Shown: positions 33,464-45,179, counted from the stretch's first letter. The stretch: DNA of 64,000 nucleotides from Zygnema circumcarinatum (GCA_037447605.1 CM074804.1:870197-934196), one strand, 5' to 3'. Notes: generated by a model not told the origin, from the sequence alone. Translations and numbers: made by a program.

Positions 33464-34198
33464 TTATTTCCACCCAGGAGGAAGCAGCCACGTGTCAATG
33501 CCCTGCACAGACAACGCCGTCGTAAACCTCTTGTCTTTAACAACCGTTGTCGCAATCGCTTTGGACCCTCCTACCACCGAGAAGGCCATCAAATTCGGCA
33601 AATTCTTGTTCTGCTCTCTCTGCAGGAGGGAGCCCTGCACGGAGAGGAGGTAGGTCCCCTTCCTTAGCGCGTAGAGTTGGGATTGCGAGAGGCGAGGAGT
33701 GACGGTGAGCATTTTGAGTGCGTCGTGGAGAGATTTAACGCTGCCCGTCTTCAGTTTTGTGCGCAGCGCAGCGTTCAGTTTGGCGAAGGCTGCGTCCGTG
33801 GGGAGGAAGAGAGTGGCCGCGTTCGCAGTTAGGAGCACCTCCAGGAAGTGCAAGAACGTGCCCTGGGGGCCTGCGGGAGAGAGGCAGAGAGAGAGAGGGG
33901 GGGGATGAGGGAGGGAGGGAGGGAGGGCGGGAATGCAGCGAGAGAAGAGAGAGAAAGATAGGGAGGATGGGCGAGTGCACGAGGAAGTGGACAGATGTGG
34001 GCGTTTCGCAACTGAAGGAGAGAGAGAGAGAGATACACAGAGACGGCGACAGCGAGACATACCGAGACCGAGATACATAAAACGAGAGAACGAGAAAACG
34101 ATCAAAAGAGATATGAAGAAAGTGAAAGCGGCTGACGGCGAGGGAGAGGGGGAGAGAGTGGGGTAGAGAGAGACGAAAGAAAGAGAGAGAGAGAGGGA

Positions 34199-34232
<34 letters not shown>

Positions 34233-34457
34233 AATAGAGAGGACAGTGCGAGGGAGAGGGAGCCGCAGCCTACCCGCTCTGGACATGAGTCCGACCACCT
34301 GCGAGAACTGTTTGTCCGCCTTTAGCGCCGCGAGCAGGTCCGCGACCTCCTTTGTGGGCGACCACGCCTGCTTCGGCGTCACCGTGACGGCCGCGGCGCA
34401 CACAGAGACCGCCGCGAGGCAGAGAGCCGCCGCGCGGAGGACCCCCCGCGCCGCCAT
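33464..34457 (-). CDS. FAS1-domain secreted protein (FAS1 gene 5)
   Basis: Two exons, 34274-34457 and 33464-33870, give 196 residues. The signal peptide starts MAARGVLRAAALCLAAVSV. A conserved N-terminal helix (EVADLLAALKADKQFSQVV) precedes the FAS1 domain with H1 TLFLPTDAAF. H2, VQGIDTWLLPPGWK, is on the same exon as H1. This gene lacks the intron that splits off H2 in genes 1-4. With gene 6 it forms a second structural class that also keeps the more canonical PTDAAF motif. The intron is strongly purine/pyrimidine biased. Confidence 0.85.
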
Positions 34458-34502
34458 CCGCGGCCACTCGCCAACCACCTGGGGGAGAGGGAGAGGGAGG
34501 GG

Positions 34503-34512
34503 NNNNNNNNNN
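34503..34512. other. Assembly gap (10 Ns)
   Basis: Ten Ns inside a GA/GGGGG microsatellite about 46 bp upstream of the FAS1 gene 5 start. The true length of the repeat is unknown. Confidence 0.99.
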
Positions 34513-35450
34513 GGGGGGGAAGGTGGGGTCAGAGGGAGGGAGGGAGGGCGGGAGGGAGGGGGAGGGAGGGAGGGAGGAGGGATCAGGAGGGAGGGAGGGA
34601 GGGGCAAGAAGAGGAAGGGCGGGGGAGTAGAGTTAAGAAGGGGAGGAGGGAAGGGCGGGAAAGAGGGAAGTCAAGGAATGGAGTGGAGTAGAGTACCGAC
34701 AAGAAAGGCGGGGGCTAACGACAAGAAAAGAAGGGGCGGGGGGGTGGGTTTAAAGACAAGAATGGGAGGAAAGGGGAACGGAGGGTGGACAAGAAGGGGG
34801 AGGGGGGTGAGGTGAGATACGAAGTGGAGGGGAAGGGGGGGGGGTGGGGTAGAGGCAAAGAGAGGGAGCGGGGCGGGTGTGGAGACAAGAACGGGAATGC
34901 GGGTGGAAGGAGACAAGAAGGGGAGGGGTGAAGATTCAAGAAGGGGAGGGATTGTGGGGGAAGAGACAGGAAGGTGAGGGGGGGTCGGTAGAGACAAAGG
35001 GAAAGGGTAGAAAATAGGTCAGGAGGGACATAGTAGGGAAATTGGAGAGGGAGACAACGACAAGGGGCAGGGAGGATGGGAGAGACAATGGTGGGGAGGG
35101 GAGGGTAGGTCGGGAGAGAGATAGGCGGGAATGTGGAGTACGAGACAATATGGAGGGGCAGGGAAGTGGAGATGGGAGAGGCGGTGGGAGCGAGGGGTAG
35201 GTCTGGAGGGAGATAGAAAGGAGAGGGGAGTGGGAAACAATGAGGGATAGGGACGAGGAGATGGGGGAGACGATGGGTGGGAGGGAGAGGGAGGGAGAGG
35301 GAGGGGGAGGAAAGGGGAGGGAGGGGGAGGGAGATGGGACGTAGAGTGGGGAGGGAACCGAAGGCAGAGAAGAGGGGATGGGGGAGACAATGAGGGCGAA
35401 AGTGAGAGGGGATGAGGAAGGGAGGGAGACAGACATAGGTAGGGTTTTGC
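34513..35450 (+). repeat. Purine tract (GGGA/GACAAGAA-rich), about 0.9 kb
   Basis: Almost entirely A/G on the plus strand. It is built from GGGAGG units and a looser repeat of about 40-60 bp containing GAGACAAGAAGGGGAGG. Long ORFs across it are low complexity and not coding. Confidence 0.9.
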
Positions 35451-37410
35451 AGGAAGGATAAACTCGCTACAGATTTTAAAGGAGACGGAAAGACGTCTGT
35501 TGGGGTATGTGCACAGTCAGCATGCTTCCCTCGCCATGCATCATTACACAACCATGCGTGACATGATGACCTCATGACATGCATGACATTCCCCGCTTCT
35601 GGTAAGAAGAGGGGGGAGGGATAATGCGGCCATTGGGGGTGAGATCTGAGTGCGCATGGGATAAATATCGGGCGAATTTAAGTAGGAAAGGTGCAGTTTG
35701 ATGGGTAACCCTAATTCGAAAACTGCAGAAAATGGGCTACATAGCATCAAAGGAGAGATGGATACTGTGAAACAACGCATGGGAAGGAGGAGTCAAGGCG
35801 CGCCTACCAGTCAGAGCGAGAACGCGGCAATGGCTGCTTCCAGGATGGCGGGAGTGAGCGAGGTGTGCGAGGGAGAGTGCGGGAGAGGGGAGGGAGGGAG
35901 AGTGGGGCGGGCCAGCAGAGGGGGGGAGGGTGAGCCCACCGAGAAGGGGAGGGAGGGAGGGCGCGGGAGACCGACAACGGGAGAGCGAGAGAGAGAGTGA
36001 GTGAGAGAGGGCGACTGCGAGAGGGACGACGGGCATGGATGGATGGATGGATGGGCGGAGACGGAGGGGGGCAGCTGGGGAGCCCTAGGGCCTGGACCTG
36101 TACGGGTGTTCGTACAATTGCGAAGAAAAGGACAAAGGCGGGGAGGAGGGCCGCTTTCGGCCAGCTGGACGGCCGGGGTTGGCGGCAGGCCCTCCTATAC
36201 GCGACAAATGCACCGACATTTTGGGGATCACCCGTGCGCCGACATGGCCTTTGTACAGTAAGGGGCCGCCACCTGGCGGGCGGGATATGTTCTGCGACGT
36301 GGCACGCGCAGGGCGGGAGAGCTGCCAGAAGACCGCCAGCAACGAGGCTAATACGACAAAAGCGGCCTCGGGGTCAACGAGGAAGGCACGGCTGGAGCAC
36401 CGACATTCTGATTGGCCGCGTGGCACGTTCTGGGCCAAACACCCAATGGGAGGACGCCACATCGGCACTAAAGGTTGATGGAAGGACGTGCCAGCGGCGG
36501 AATGTCGGCGCTCGGCTGGCACGTGTCGCTGTGGGAGTAAAGACGGGGAGGCGTGGGGCCCACCGTGGGGCGCGCCCATGGGACTGTACGGACGAGTGAG
36601 GAAAGTACGGTCATTATGAAACTGCTGGAAAGGATTGTACGAAAATGTCGGCACGAGGAGACAAAATTAAGTCGTCCGGCATAGTCATCGGGCGGTCGTT
36701 GGGCGGCGGCGGGCGGCACCGACACATCGCGCCGCTAGCCGACGGCCGCCACTGGAGTGAGGCGAATCTCGAGAGGGGGTGGCACCGCCCCAGATTCGCC
36801 AGCTGGCAATGTATCGCACAGGGGTCGCAAGAGGACAAAGTTACCACGTGTGCACCGACACCCGATCTGGGCCCTTCGACTTCCCGTTGGAGTCTGACTG
36901 TACGAACCGTACGATTCATACGGCCGTCTCGCCCAATAATTCGTTTGAGCTTCTATGAGGGGTCGTCCGACGTGGCCAAAAGGTGCGAAAGGCATTGCGA
37001 AAAAAGAAGTTGCGAAAGTACTCCGCTGTGGGTGGATCGCTATTTGACCGCAGTACTCGTTCTGGTAAAAAACTTAACGAACAGACATACTGACGGTTTT
37101 TTAGTCTATTGCGAGGCGCCACGTGCCTTCCGTCGAATGGAAGATGTTCCTGAGCGCGCCACGTGGCTGGTTCCGACAGGGCCTCGCCGCGACTTTTTTG
37201 TTCGTCCGTACAGGTCTCGCCACGGGCAAGTGGCCAAGTGTCGGCGGGCGGCGTCGTGCGATGGGATCCGACGGCGGGCGGCCGCCCGCGGATCGCCTTT
37301 CGGGTGCGCCCGAATCGCAGGGCAGTTACGGCCGTCACCGCCGCCGTCGGCGCCGGCGGCGGCGCCACCCTGGCCGGCCGGCCGTCCACTCCCGCGAGGG
37401 CGCACTTGGG
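35451..37410. other. GC-rich non-coding stretch with promoter-like motifs
   Basis: Contains a GGATGGATGGATGG run at about 36035, GTACGG and CCGTAC motifs at about 36100, 36585-36610, 36900 and 37210, and several CCACGTG/CACGTGG sites. A near-ERSE, CCAAT-N9-CCACA, lies at 36443-36461. It looks like regulatory DNA, but no gene starts from it that I can recognise. Confidence 0.45.
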
Positions 37411-38190
37411 ATGGGATGGGGTGCGATGGAGCATGGAGCAAGGGATGGGATGGGATGGGATGGAGCATGGAGCAAGGGATAGGATGGGATGGGATGGGAT
37501 GGGATGGAGCATGGAGCACGGGATGGGATGGAGCATGGAGCAAGGGATGGGATGGGATGGGATGGGATGGAGCATGGAGCACGGGATGGGATGGGATGGG
37601 ATGGAGCATGGAGCACGGGATGGGATGGGATGGGATGGAGCATGGAGCACGGGATGGGATGCGACGGAGCATGGAGCAAGGGATGGGATGGGATGCGTTG
37701 GAGCATGGGATGGGATGGGATGGGATGGAGCAGGGGATGGGATGGGATTGGATGGATCGTGGGATGGGATGGGATGGGATGGGATGGGATGGGATGGGAT
37801 GGGATGGGATGGGATGGGATGGGATGGGATGGGATGGGATGGGATGGGATGGGATGGGATGGAGCAGGGGATGGGATGGGATTGGATGGATCATGGGATG
37901 GGATGGGATGGGATGGGATGGGATGGGATGGGATGGGATGGGATGGAGCAGGGGATGGGATGGGATTGGATGGATCATGGGATGGGATGGGATGGGATGG
38001 GGTGGAGCATGGGATGGGATTGGATGGAGAACAGGCTGGCATGGGATGGAGCATGGGATGGGATTGGATGGAGAACAGGCTGGCATGGGATGGAGCATGG
38101 GATGGGATTGGATGGAGAACAGGCTGGCATGGGATGGAGCATGGGATGGGATGGATGGAGCACGGGTTGGCATGGGATGGAGCATGGAGC
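37411..38190 (+). repeat. GGGAT minisatellite with higher-order structure
   Basis: The base unit is GGGAT, with a perfect run of 20 copies at 37761-37860. It is interrupted by variants such as GGAGCATGGAGCACGGGAT and GGAGCAGGGGATGGGATTGG. From about 38006 the array changes to a 44-bp unit (with GGAGAACAGGCTGGCATGG) present three times. The plus strand has dozens of GGG runs spaced by two bases. Confidence 0.95.
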
Positions 38191-38396
38191 GGGGCGAGGG
38201 AGGCCGAAAGGGGGGCCGGGCCTAGAGGAAGAGGTTTGTAGGTCGGCTGCGAATGGCTCACTGTGGGACCTTGAATTGCCTTCGATCGCGTGTGTACATT
38301 TGATTTTTCTTTTCATTTGATGGCGTTACTATGAGGAGACCAGTGTTCATTCACGCCGCTCCTTCGAGGGGGGAGTTCTCAATCTTTCACAGTTCG

Positions 38397-39180
38397 GACC
38401 AGTGGATCGGCAACCATTGGACAACCATTGGATGGCAATGGTTGGACGTCTACTGGTTGGCAATCAGTCGACTGGTTTGGAACCAGTGGATGCCACTGGT
38501 TGGCAACCAGTCGACGGGTTTGGAACCAGTGGATGCCACTGGTTGGCAACCAGTCGAATGGTTGTTTCGATCTGGCGGCACTGGTTGGCAACCAGTCGAA
38601 TGGTTATATCCAGTAAATCAAATGGTTGGCAACCATTAAATCACTAGTTGTAGCGAACTGAACGCTACAGTTACCAAAATGCCGTCGGCGTTTCGGAGAA
38701 AACTATTACGGTTCGGCCGTACAAACCCCCGTACAGCCGTACGATTATGCTGTACGAATCCGTACGTATCTGTACGCATCAGGCTTGTTACACTAGTTGT
38801 CAACGGTTGGCAACCAACCAAAAAACACAAACGACCCATTTTTGCAAAAAGGCATAATTTCAGAAATTCAATGGTTGCCAACCATTGGATCACTGGTTCC
38901 GAACCAGTCGAATGGTTGTTTCAGTCCTGCGCCACTGGTTGGCAACCAGTCGAATGGTTGTTTCGATCCGGCGGCACTGGTTGGCAACCAGTCGAATGGT
39001 TGCCAACCAGTGGCATCCACTGGTTCCAAACCAGTCGACTGGTTGCCAACCAGTGGCATCCACTGGTTCCAAACCAGTCGACTGGTTGCCAACCAGTGGC
39101 ATCCACTGGTTCCAAACCAGTCGACTGGTTGTTTCGGTCCGCAACCACTGGTTGCCAACCAGTCGACTGGTTTGTCTTAT
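38397..39180. repeat. Inverted array of 43-bp hairpin-forming units (ACTGGTTGGCAACCAGT family)
   Basis: The left array has two 43-bp units (38472-38514, 38515-38557). The right array has three full units (38992-39034, 39035-39077, 39078-39120) plus a partial one, in reverse-complement orientation to the left. Shorter relatives with GTTGTTTCGATC inserts flank both. Each unit itself contains near-palindromes such as ACTGGTTGGCAACCAGT and ACTGGTTTGGAACCAGT. The central part (38650-38865) is single-copy with many GTACGG-type motifs. The whole could fold into a large stem with side hairpins. Confidence 0.9.
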
Positions 39181-40737
39181 GATCCGATCTGTGCAATCTT
39201 TGCCAGACGGCGCTGAAAATGGCCGGTTTGGGGCTGAATCGGATGGCCAATCCGCCGAATCTGGACCGAACATGGCTACAGGGTCGTCGCGTTATAGTGT
39301 CCATGTCGGTCCCCACATATTTGTGTCACTATATCGGTAATGACCCGTTTGCTATGTTTTTGCGGTATATCCGTACACTTTTGATACCGAACATTGTACT
39401 TTTTGGGCAGTCGTCACGTGTGTAGGTGTGTACGAACCCTAGCGAGCATGTGTACGGTCAAGTTGATGTGTACGGTCAACTCGATATCTGACGGTATTTG
39501 TCGATAATATGTACGGTCGTAATATATTTGTAACGCATATTCCAATACGTGGGTGGAGAATTTGAATATATAGTAACAATTAGGGCATTTCAAATGTCAT
39601 AATATCTGTTTTGGAGTCACTACTGGCGCAGGATCTGCAGTGGTGCAATTCCGTTCCCGGAAAAAAACGTCGGTATATCCATTTTGTCTTTATAATCATT
39701 GTCACTTTAACGCGACTACCCTGTATTCATAATCGCCTGTCACGCTGAGAATCGCGCTACTGACGCGGACGGCTGTCAAAGAGTGCCCCCCTGCCACCCG
39801 GTTGAAGAGGAGGCACTCCATTCGTGTTCGGCGATTGGGAGCATGGTCTGGTGTGGCATTTCCACTGCATGGCACGGCATGGCATGGCATGGCGTCGCCT
39901 CCCACGGCATGACAGGGCAGTTTCTCTTGGTGTTACAGGGCATGTCATGTTGGCATCGGCATGGCGAAATGGGATGGTGTTTTCATGGCTTTCCGCGAGA
40001 TTCACGTCGCAGCGTGGCATGCAGTACAGGCATGCAAGGTACCTCCTCGTGAAGACACCAGAAGTGTAACGCTTTATCAGTCTCTTCGCCTGAAGGTGAG
40101 AACTACAGCGGCTGCTTTTTTTCGTGTAGAAGAAGTCTAACGTCGCACATTTGAATCGAAAGATATCAGAAACATCAAAGAGTTGCAGTGCATTTTGAAG
40201 AGAGCAAAAAATCAATCGTCTCATCATCACCATAATTTTGCTCACAGCAGCACAACGGAAGCACTGAGAAATGGCGGAGGCGGATTGACTCGCACAAAAA
40301 GCAGATGTTCTCAAATAAGACCGGAACTCACATTTGAAAACGCGCCGCTGATCTACTTCTAACCCTAACCCTAATGAAGCCTGCAGATTTGCCGAGGCCG
40401 GCCTGAACAACCGCTGCTTGTGCACGAACGATGATCAACGCCTCCCCTCCCCCTCCCCCTCCTACCTCCTCTCTCCAGGGCGACAAGTCACCCTACAGGC
40501 TTCAACTGGCACTTCGGAAGAAAAAAAAGGTCACAAACCTTAGCACACTATGCTTCTTGAGTCTAGCCACTAGTCGGCCGCCGGGCCCACAGCGGCTCTC
40601 AGTGGCCCTCGCAGTGTGAAAAACCGAAGGAACCAGTTTGGACAACGCGCAAGCTCGCCTATCTCGAGGACTTCTGAGCTGGTGAGTCCTTATTTTGGGC
40701 GACCATCATCCATATGCAAAACTGTTGGCCTGAGCTT
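39181..40737. other. Non-coding stretch
   Basis: GTACGGTC motifs are repeated at 39450-39515. GGCATGGCATGG repeats lie at about 39865-39895. A telomere-like AACCCTAACCCTAA lies at 40357-40372. No gene is recognised; part is the 3' flank of FAS1 gene 6. Confidence 0.5.
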
Positions 40738-41652
40738 TTACTTGGCTCTGCTGGCGGGTATAAGGAACGTATCCACTGAGTGGACGATAAGAGCTAACTT
40801 GGCAGAAGCATAGGTCGTCGGAGTAACCAGCCCCTGCCCGGCGGTGCCGACAGGGTTCAGAATAACTGCAGAAGGGTTTGTCTTTAGGTCCAGCTTCTGG
40901 ACCAGCGATCCTTCCGCTGTCAGCAACGTGGACCCTCTCTTAAGAGCTATCAGCTGCGGGCCTGTCAAGTACCCTTTCACTACAAAAAATTTGAGAACAA
41001 ACTGCAACCAATTGAAGTCGCCTGTCAATAGCTTCTTCTTAGTATCTGCATCCAACTTATTAAAAGCTGCATCTGTGGGAATGAACAGAGTGTAGGAGCT
41101 CGTCGCCACAACCGCTTTCAGATAAGTGACGAAATTAATCTTAACCCCATCTGCAACAAAAGACAGGTGAAATTATTCAGCTAAGCAGTTGCGAGTCCAT
41201 CCCCCAAGTTTCAAACAGTACAAAAGTCTTCATTTTCATGATTCCAGCAGCCGATTTGAACTTGTAGAGCAACTCACGCATTCAAGCATTAATGGATCAA
41301 TATTATGGCTTGCCATGGGAACCAAACACTGTCCTACAATTACGCTGCTACAAATGCCGATGCTACAAATGCCGAAATGTGGCAGAATCGACCACACAGC
41401 ACAACACACAACCTTTGAGAAACTGCACAACGCAGAACCAAACGCCAACTAGAACTCACCCGCTCTGTTCATGAGAACAAGTATCTGGCTGTATTGCTTC
41501 AGACTCGTAAGTTTTGCAAGTAACGTGTCGACTTCCACCTTTGCATCCCATGATTGGGCTGCAGTAATTTGACTAAGGCTTGAGACAATCAAAACTCCAG
41601 CTAGAGAACAGAGAAGACCAGCGTGCTGTAACCGCCTGCTGCTCGAAAACAT
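40738..41652 (-). CDS. FAS1-domain secreted protein (FAS1 gene 6)
   Basis: Two exons, 41460-41652 and 40738-41150, give 201 residues. The signal peptide follows MFSSSRRLQHAG. A helix (VDTLLAKLTSLKQYSQILV) precedes the FAS1 domain with H1 TLFIPTDAAFNKL. H2, SVDTFLIPASRAK, is on the same exon. Intron position and two-exon layout equal those of gene 5, its nearest paralogue, but coding GC is much lower, so the two are not recent copies. Confidence 0.87.
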
Positions 41653-44231
41653 CTTGCGAACGAAATGAATAGAAAGAGTCCCTTATGTGCCAGAACTGCC
41701 GAAAGATTGTAGCAGATGCGGAAGCCGATTCGATAAATCCACGAAGTTTTCGATCTAAGAACACTGGCGATGATTGGACATCGGGCACAGTTGCTGTACT
41801 CTAAAGGCTTCTCGTTGAACTTGCAGATTACGCAATGATATTGAATTCCTGCACATTGCAGAGATAGATAGTGTCAGCGCATACCACCTAAAATTCACAA
41901 AAAAAGACCTGTGCATTGACGAGCCCTAGCGACCATTTTCATACCAAAGCACCAGTTACAGAAACAAGGCAGACTGGACTGATGGCCGCTATGATCACAT
42001 CAGGAGCAATCTCATGAGGAAAGTAGAACTCAAGTTGGTGGCATAACTATTTGCTTCTGCCTTCCATTCAAGTAGTCGCAAAATTTTGACAGGATGATTC
42101 ATCAATGTGAAAGATGAAAAAGGACGCTTAAAAAAAACGAAGCCAAACTTGAATACGGAAAATATCTTCCGAAAGCCAAAAACAAAGACATGAACTGATA
42201 ATTGTCTTTCTGCATTATCAGCGAAACTTCACGGAGAAACTACTAAAACCACAGCAATTTGTCAATTTATTGATGGGTGAATGCGAGTATTACTGGATGA
42301 GTCAGAAAAAATGGATCCATGTTCAAGCAAGCCAATGTGATCCTGCACATGATCCGCAAAGTGTGCAATCCGCTGCGGCCTTGAGGCATAAAGGAACAAA
42401 AACCAAGCCTACTTAAAGCTCCAAGTGTCATCACAAGTATCTTATCGAACGAGCAAAGAGAGCTCTTGCAAACATGCCAATTCTTCCAGATACAGAACTT
42501 GACAGCTCAGGTGGAGGCCCACTGTCACAGAGCGAGTGCAGTCCAAGGTGTTAACATCTCACAATCAGCAAGACATCGAGTTTGATGAAACAATCAATCC
42601 GCAAGATAAAAAAAATGTAGTTTCGGCATACACATCTGCCTACCACATCAATATCCGCACGACCAAAACAGAATGCAGCTTGACAAGAGTCTTCCAATCA
42701 CCTGGCCAGGTACTGCACAATGGACCAGCTTCTGGTTGTGGAAGCAATGAGTATGACAGTCGTAAAGCTTCACAAATCCTCTTTCCTGTAAATATGAACC
42801 TATCCTCCAGCTGCTCCTACTCCAGCTGCTGCACACTCAGCTAACTGCTCAGTCAACTCCTGAGGCGCTCCCAAATGCGTCTAACAACGACTCTTCCAAC
42901 AAGCGCCTAAAACCAGCCTCAGCAACTGAGCAGCTTCTGAGCTGGGAGCCTCTCCGCAATCAACACGCCCCTCCCTCCGTCTACCTATACCCCTCCAGCA
43001 CGACTGACGGCGGCGACCCGATAATACCTTGCTCCTGCAGCGCGCTTTATAGGCCAGCCAGCCAGCCAGCCCAGAGCGGCTGCTTGCAGGGCCCGCCCCG
43101 CCCCGCCCAGTGGGGGCGGCCCCCCGCCTGCCCGCCCGCCCGCCCGCCCGCCCGCCCGCCCGCCCGCCCGCCCGCCCGCCCGCCCGCCCTCCGCGGCAAG
43201 CAAGCGAGCAAGCAGGAGGGCGGCCGGGGGGGCCTCAGGCCGCCCGGCCGTACGGTACGGCCCTGCTCCTCCCTCCGGAACGGATCTCGCCCCTGGCTGG
43301 CCGGCCGGCTGGCCGCCACTGGGGCCCGGCCGTACCGTACGGTACGGCCGGGCCTGTCAGAGGGCGTCAAACCCTGGACGCTGCCGGGACAAGAAACGAC
43401 TGTTTCCGAGTTGGACTGGAGGAGGCGGGCAGCGGGACGGGCAGGGGGGCGGGCAGCGGAACGGGCAGGAAAGGTTAGGAGGGGCGGGCGCTGATTGGAG
43501 GGAGGGGCTGGGAAAAGGTATCGGGAAACTTGCGAGGTTTGAATGGGATTGCCCGTGAGGGCGGGCAGATTAAAACTAGGCTACATGGGTGGAGGGTTGT
43601 TTGAACATCCCTGTGGGCGAGAAACTGACGGCAGCGGGCGTTGGGATTGGCGGTGCGGCCAAAGGGACGGGAAACCGCGATGTGACATTAGAGGGGCCCG
43701 GGACTATATCGAGGGAGAAAGTTTATCGAGGGCGGATGTGGCGGCTTCTCATTGGATGCTTGCGCGCGTGCTCGTCGGGAAACGACCGGAATGACCGTCG
43801 GTTGCGACGGATTCGACCGAGGGGCACCGCCGGTCGGCGATGTGCATCCGCGGAAAGTATTTCTGAACTAGGCCTCGAGTGTTCAAAGTTCAACCCTATT
43901 ATTCAATAAGATTGAGAATCGAGAAATTAAGTAAACTCGTTTCACAATTTCTCAACATGTACGGCTTTACGGTACAGATTTTGTTTCGAATAGGAATTTC
44001 GTGAGACGGAATGAAGGGGTGCAACGTACGAATCTGTACGAAACTACGGTACGTTCTGTATGTCCAGATTCTGTCGGCGGAAGATTTCGTACCGTACAGA
44101 GATTGACTTATTATAGGGTTCCAACCGTTTGTCCCTGAAAATCCGGGATCTTGTGACTTTGGCGCTGACTCGGTAAAGTAAAGCGGCCATGCCGCAGTTT
44201 GCTGCCATTTATTGAATTTACAAAAAAAAAA
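41653..44231. other. Non-coding stretch with (CCCG)n and a perfect 32-bp palindrome
   Basis: 41653-42960 is ordinary sequence without recognisable genes. 43130-43188 is about 15 copies of CCCG. 43323-43354 is a perfect palindrome. A reversed near-ERSE (TGTGG-N9-ATTGG) lies at 43737-43755. GTACGG motifs are dense at 43960-44100. The 43.0-43.9 kb block looks like a CpG-rich promoter, but I cannot assign a gene to it. Confidence 0.5.
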
Positions 44232-45179
44232 GGGTAGTGATATTTCCACCCCTTTTTTGGATCCAAACACCCCTTCCCGGCCGGGCAGATTGCAAAAGGG
44301 ATTAAAAACGGAAAATGCTTTTTTCACACCTTTTTGGAATCGATACCCACCTCCTTTCGTCGGCTGATTTTATTTTTGGTAACCAAGGAAAATGATACCC
44401 CGTCACTGCATTTTGAATACTGTATCCCGCCTCCCTGAATTTTTTTTTTGAGGGGAAGAAATATCTGCCAGCCCAAATCCGCTCGAAGTGGAAGATCCGT
44501 CAGCCACGAGATCGTTCGCGGATGTCCGTCCTTCACACGTGTGTGTCAATCGCAGCTGTCGATTCCCTCGCAGATCGCACCATTGCAGGTCACCGTTCGA
44601 TCTGCAGCCGGGCTCGATCTTAGCGAATGGAAAGCGCCCACGAGTCCCGTCAAAGCCGGATCGCACGAGCGAATGCGCGCTTCCCTCGGCCCGAGATCTC
44701 GTCATTGTTAAATCCCAGCCAATAAACATCAGCCACGTGTTACATTTTTGACGTGGAAATTTTTGATTGGTCCAAGCTCTCAATGTACGAAATTTTGGGT
44801 TCCACAAGTTGCGTTCGTACACCATTTGTACGGACAATCTTTTCAGACGACTTTGGCGGGATACGTGGGCACTTGCCATTCGCTGTGACCGAGCCCGGCT
44901 GCAGATCAAATAGCGATCTGCCGTGTTGCGATCTGCGAGGGAATCGACGGCTGCGATTGACCGCACGCGTGGAAAAAAATTCAGGTAGGCGGGATATTCA
45001 AAATGAGGTGACGGGTTATCATTTTCCTTGTTTCGCAAAAATAAAATCTGCCGATGGAGGGTCGGTATCGATTCCAAAAAGGTGTGAAAAAAGTATTTTC
45101 CGTTTTTAATCCATTTTGAAATCTGCCCGGCCGGGAAGGAGTGTTTGGATCCAAAAAAGGGGTGGAAATATCACTACCC
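44232..45179. mobile_element. 948-bp foldback element with long terminal inverted repeats, possibly MULE-like
   Basis: The ends GGGTAGTGATATTTCCACCC and its reverse complement are exact. The first 59 bp of the arms differ at one base. Similarity between arms extends about 320-430 bp inwards (about 44232-44660 and 44860-45179), with the left arm carrying an extra segment of about 70 bp. The element has no transposase. It sits between A-runs in the same orientation on both sides (44222-44231 and 45180-45198), as a target duplication of about 9-10 A would give. That size would fit Mutator-like elements, but a poly-A site is ambiguous. The centre holds two convergent perfect ERSEs (44719-44737, 44752-44770). 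Confidence 0.85.

Noticed and set aside
36645-38320. Long overlapping ORFs on both strands rich in WDGMG or SHPIP repeats
   Set aside because: They are read-through of the GGGAT minisatellite, which has no stop in several frames. No domain, no homology and no splice logic.
38472-39120. CRISPR-like array of 43-bp repeats
   Set aside because: Units are directly joined without unique spacers, occur in inverted orientation, and the window is eukaryotic.
42536-42844. 102-residue ORF
   Set aside because: No signal peptide, domain, codon pattern or splice context supports it.
44403-45077. 224-residue ORF inside the foldback element as a transposase
   Set aside because: It crosses the two inverted arms, contains no catalytic motif or domain, and is explained by the arm sequence.
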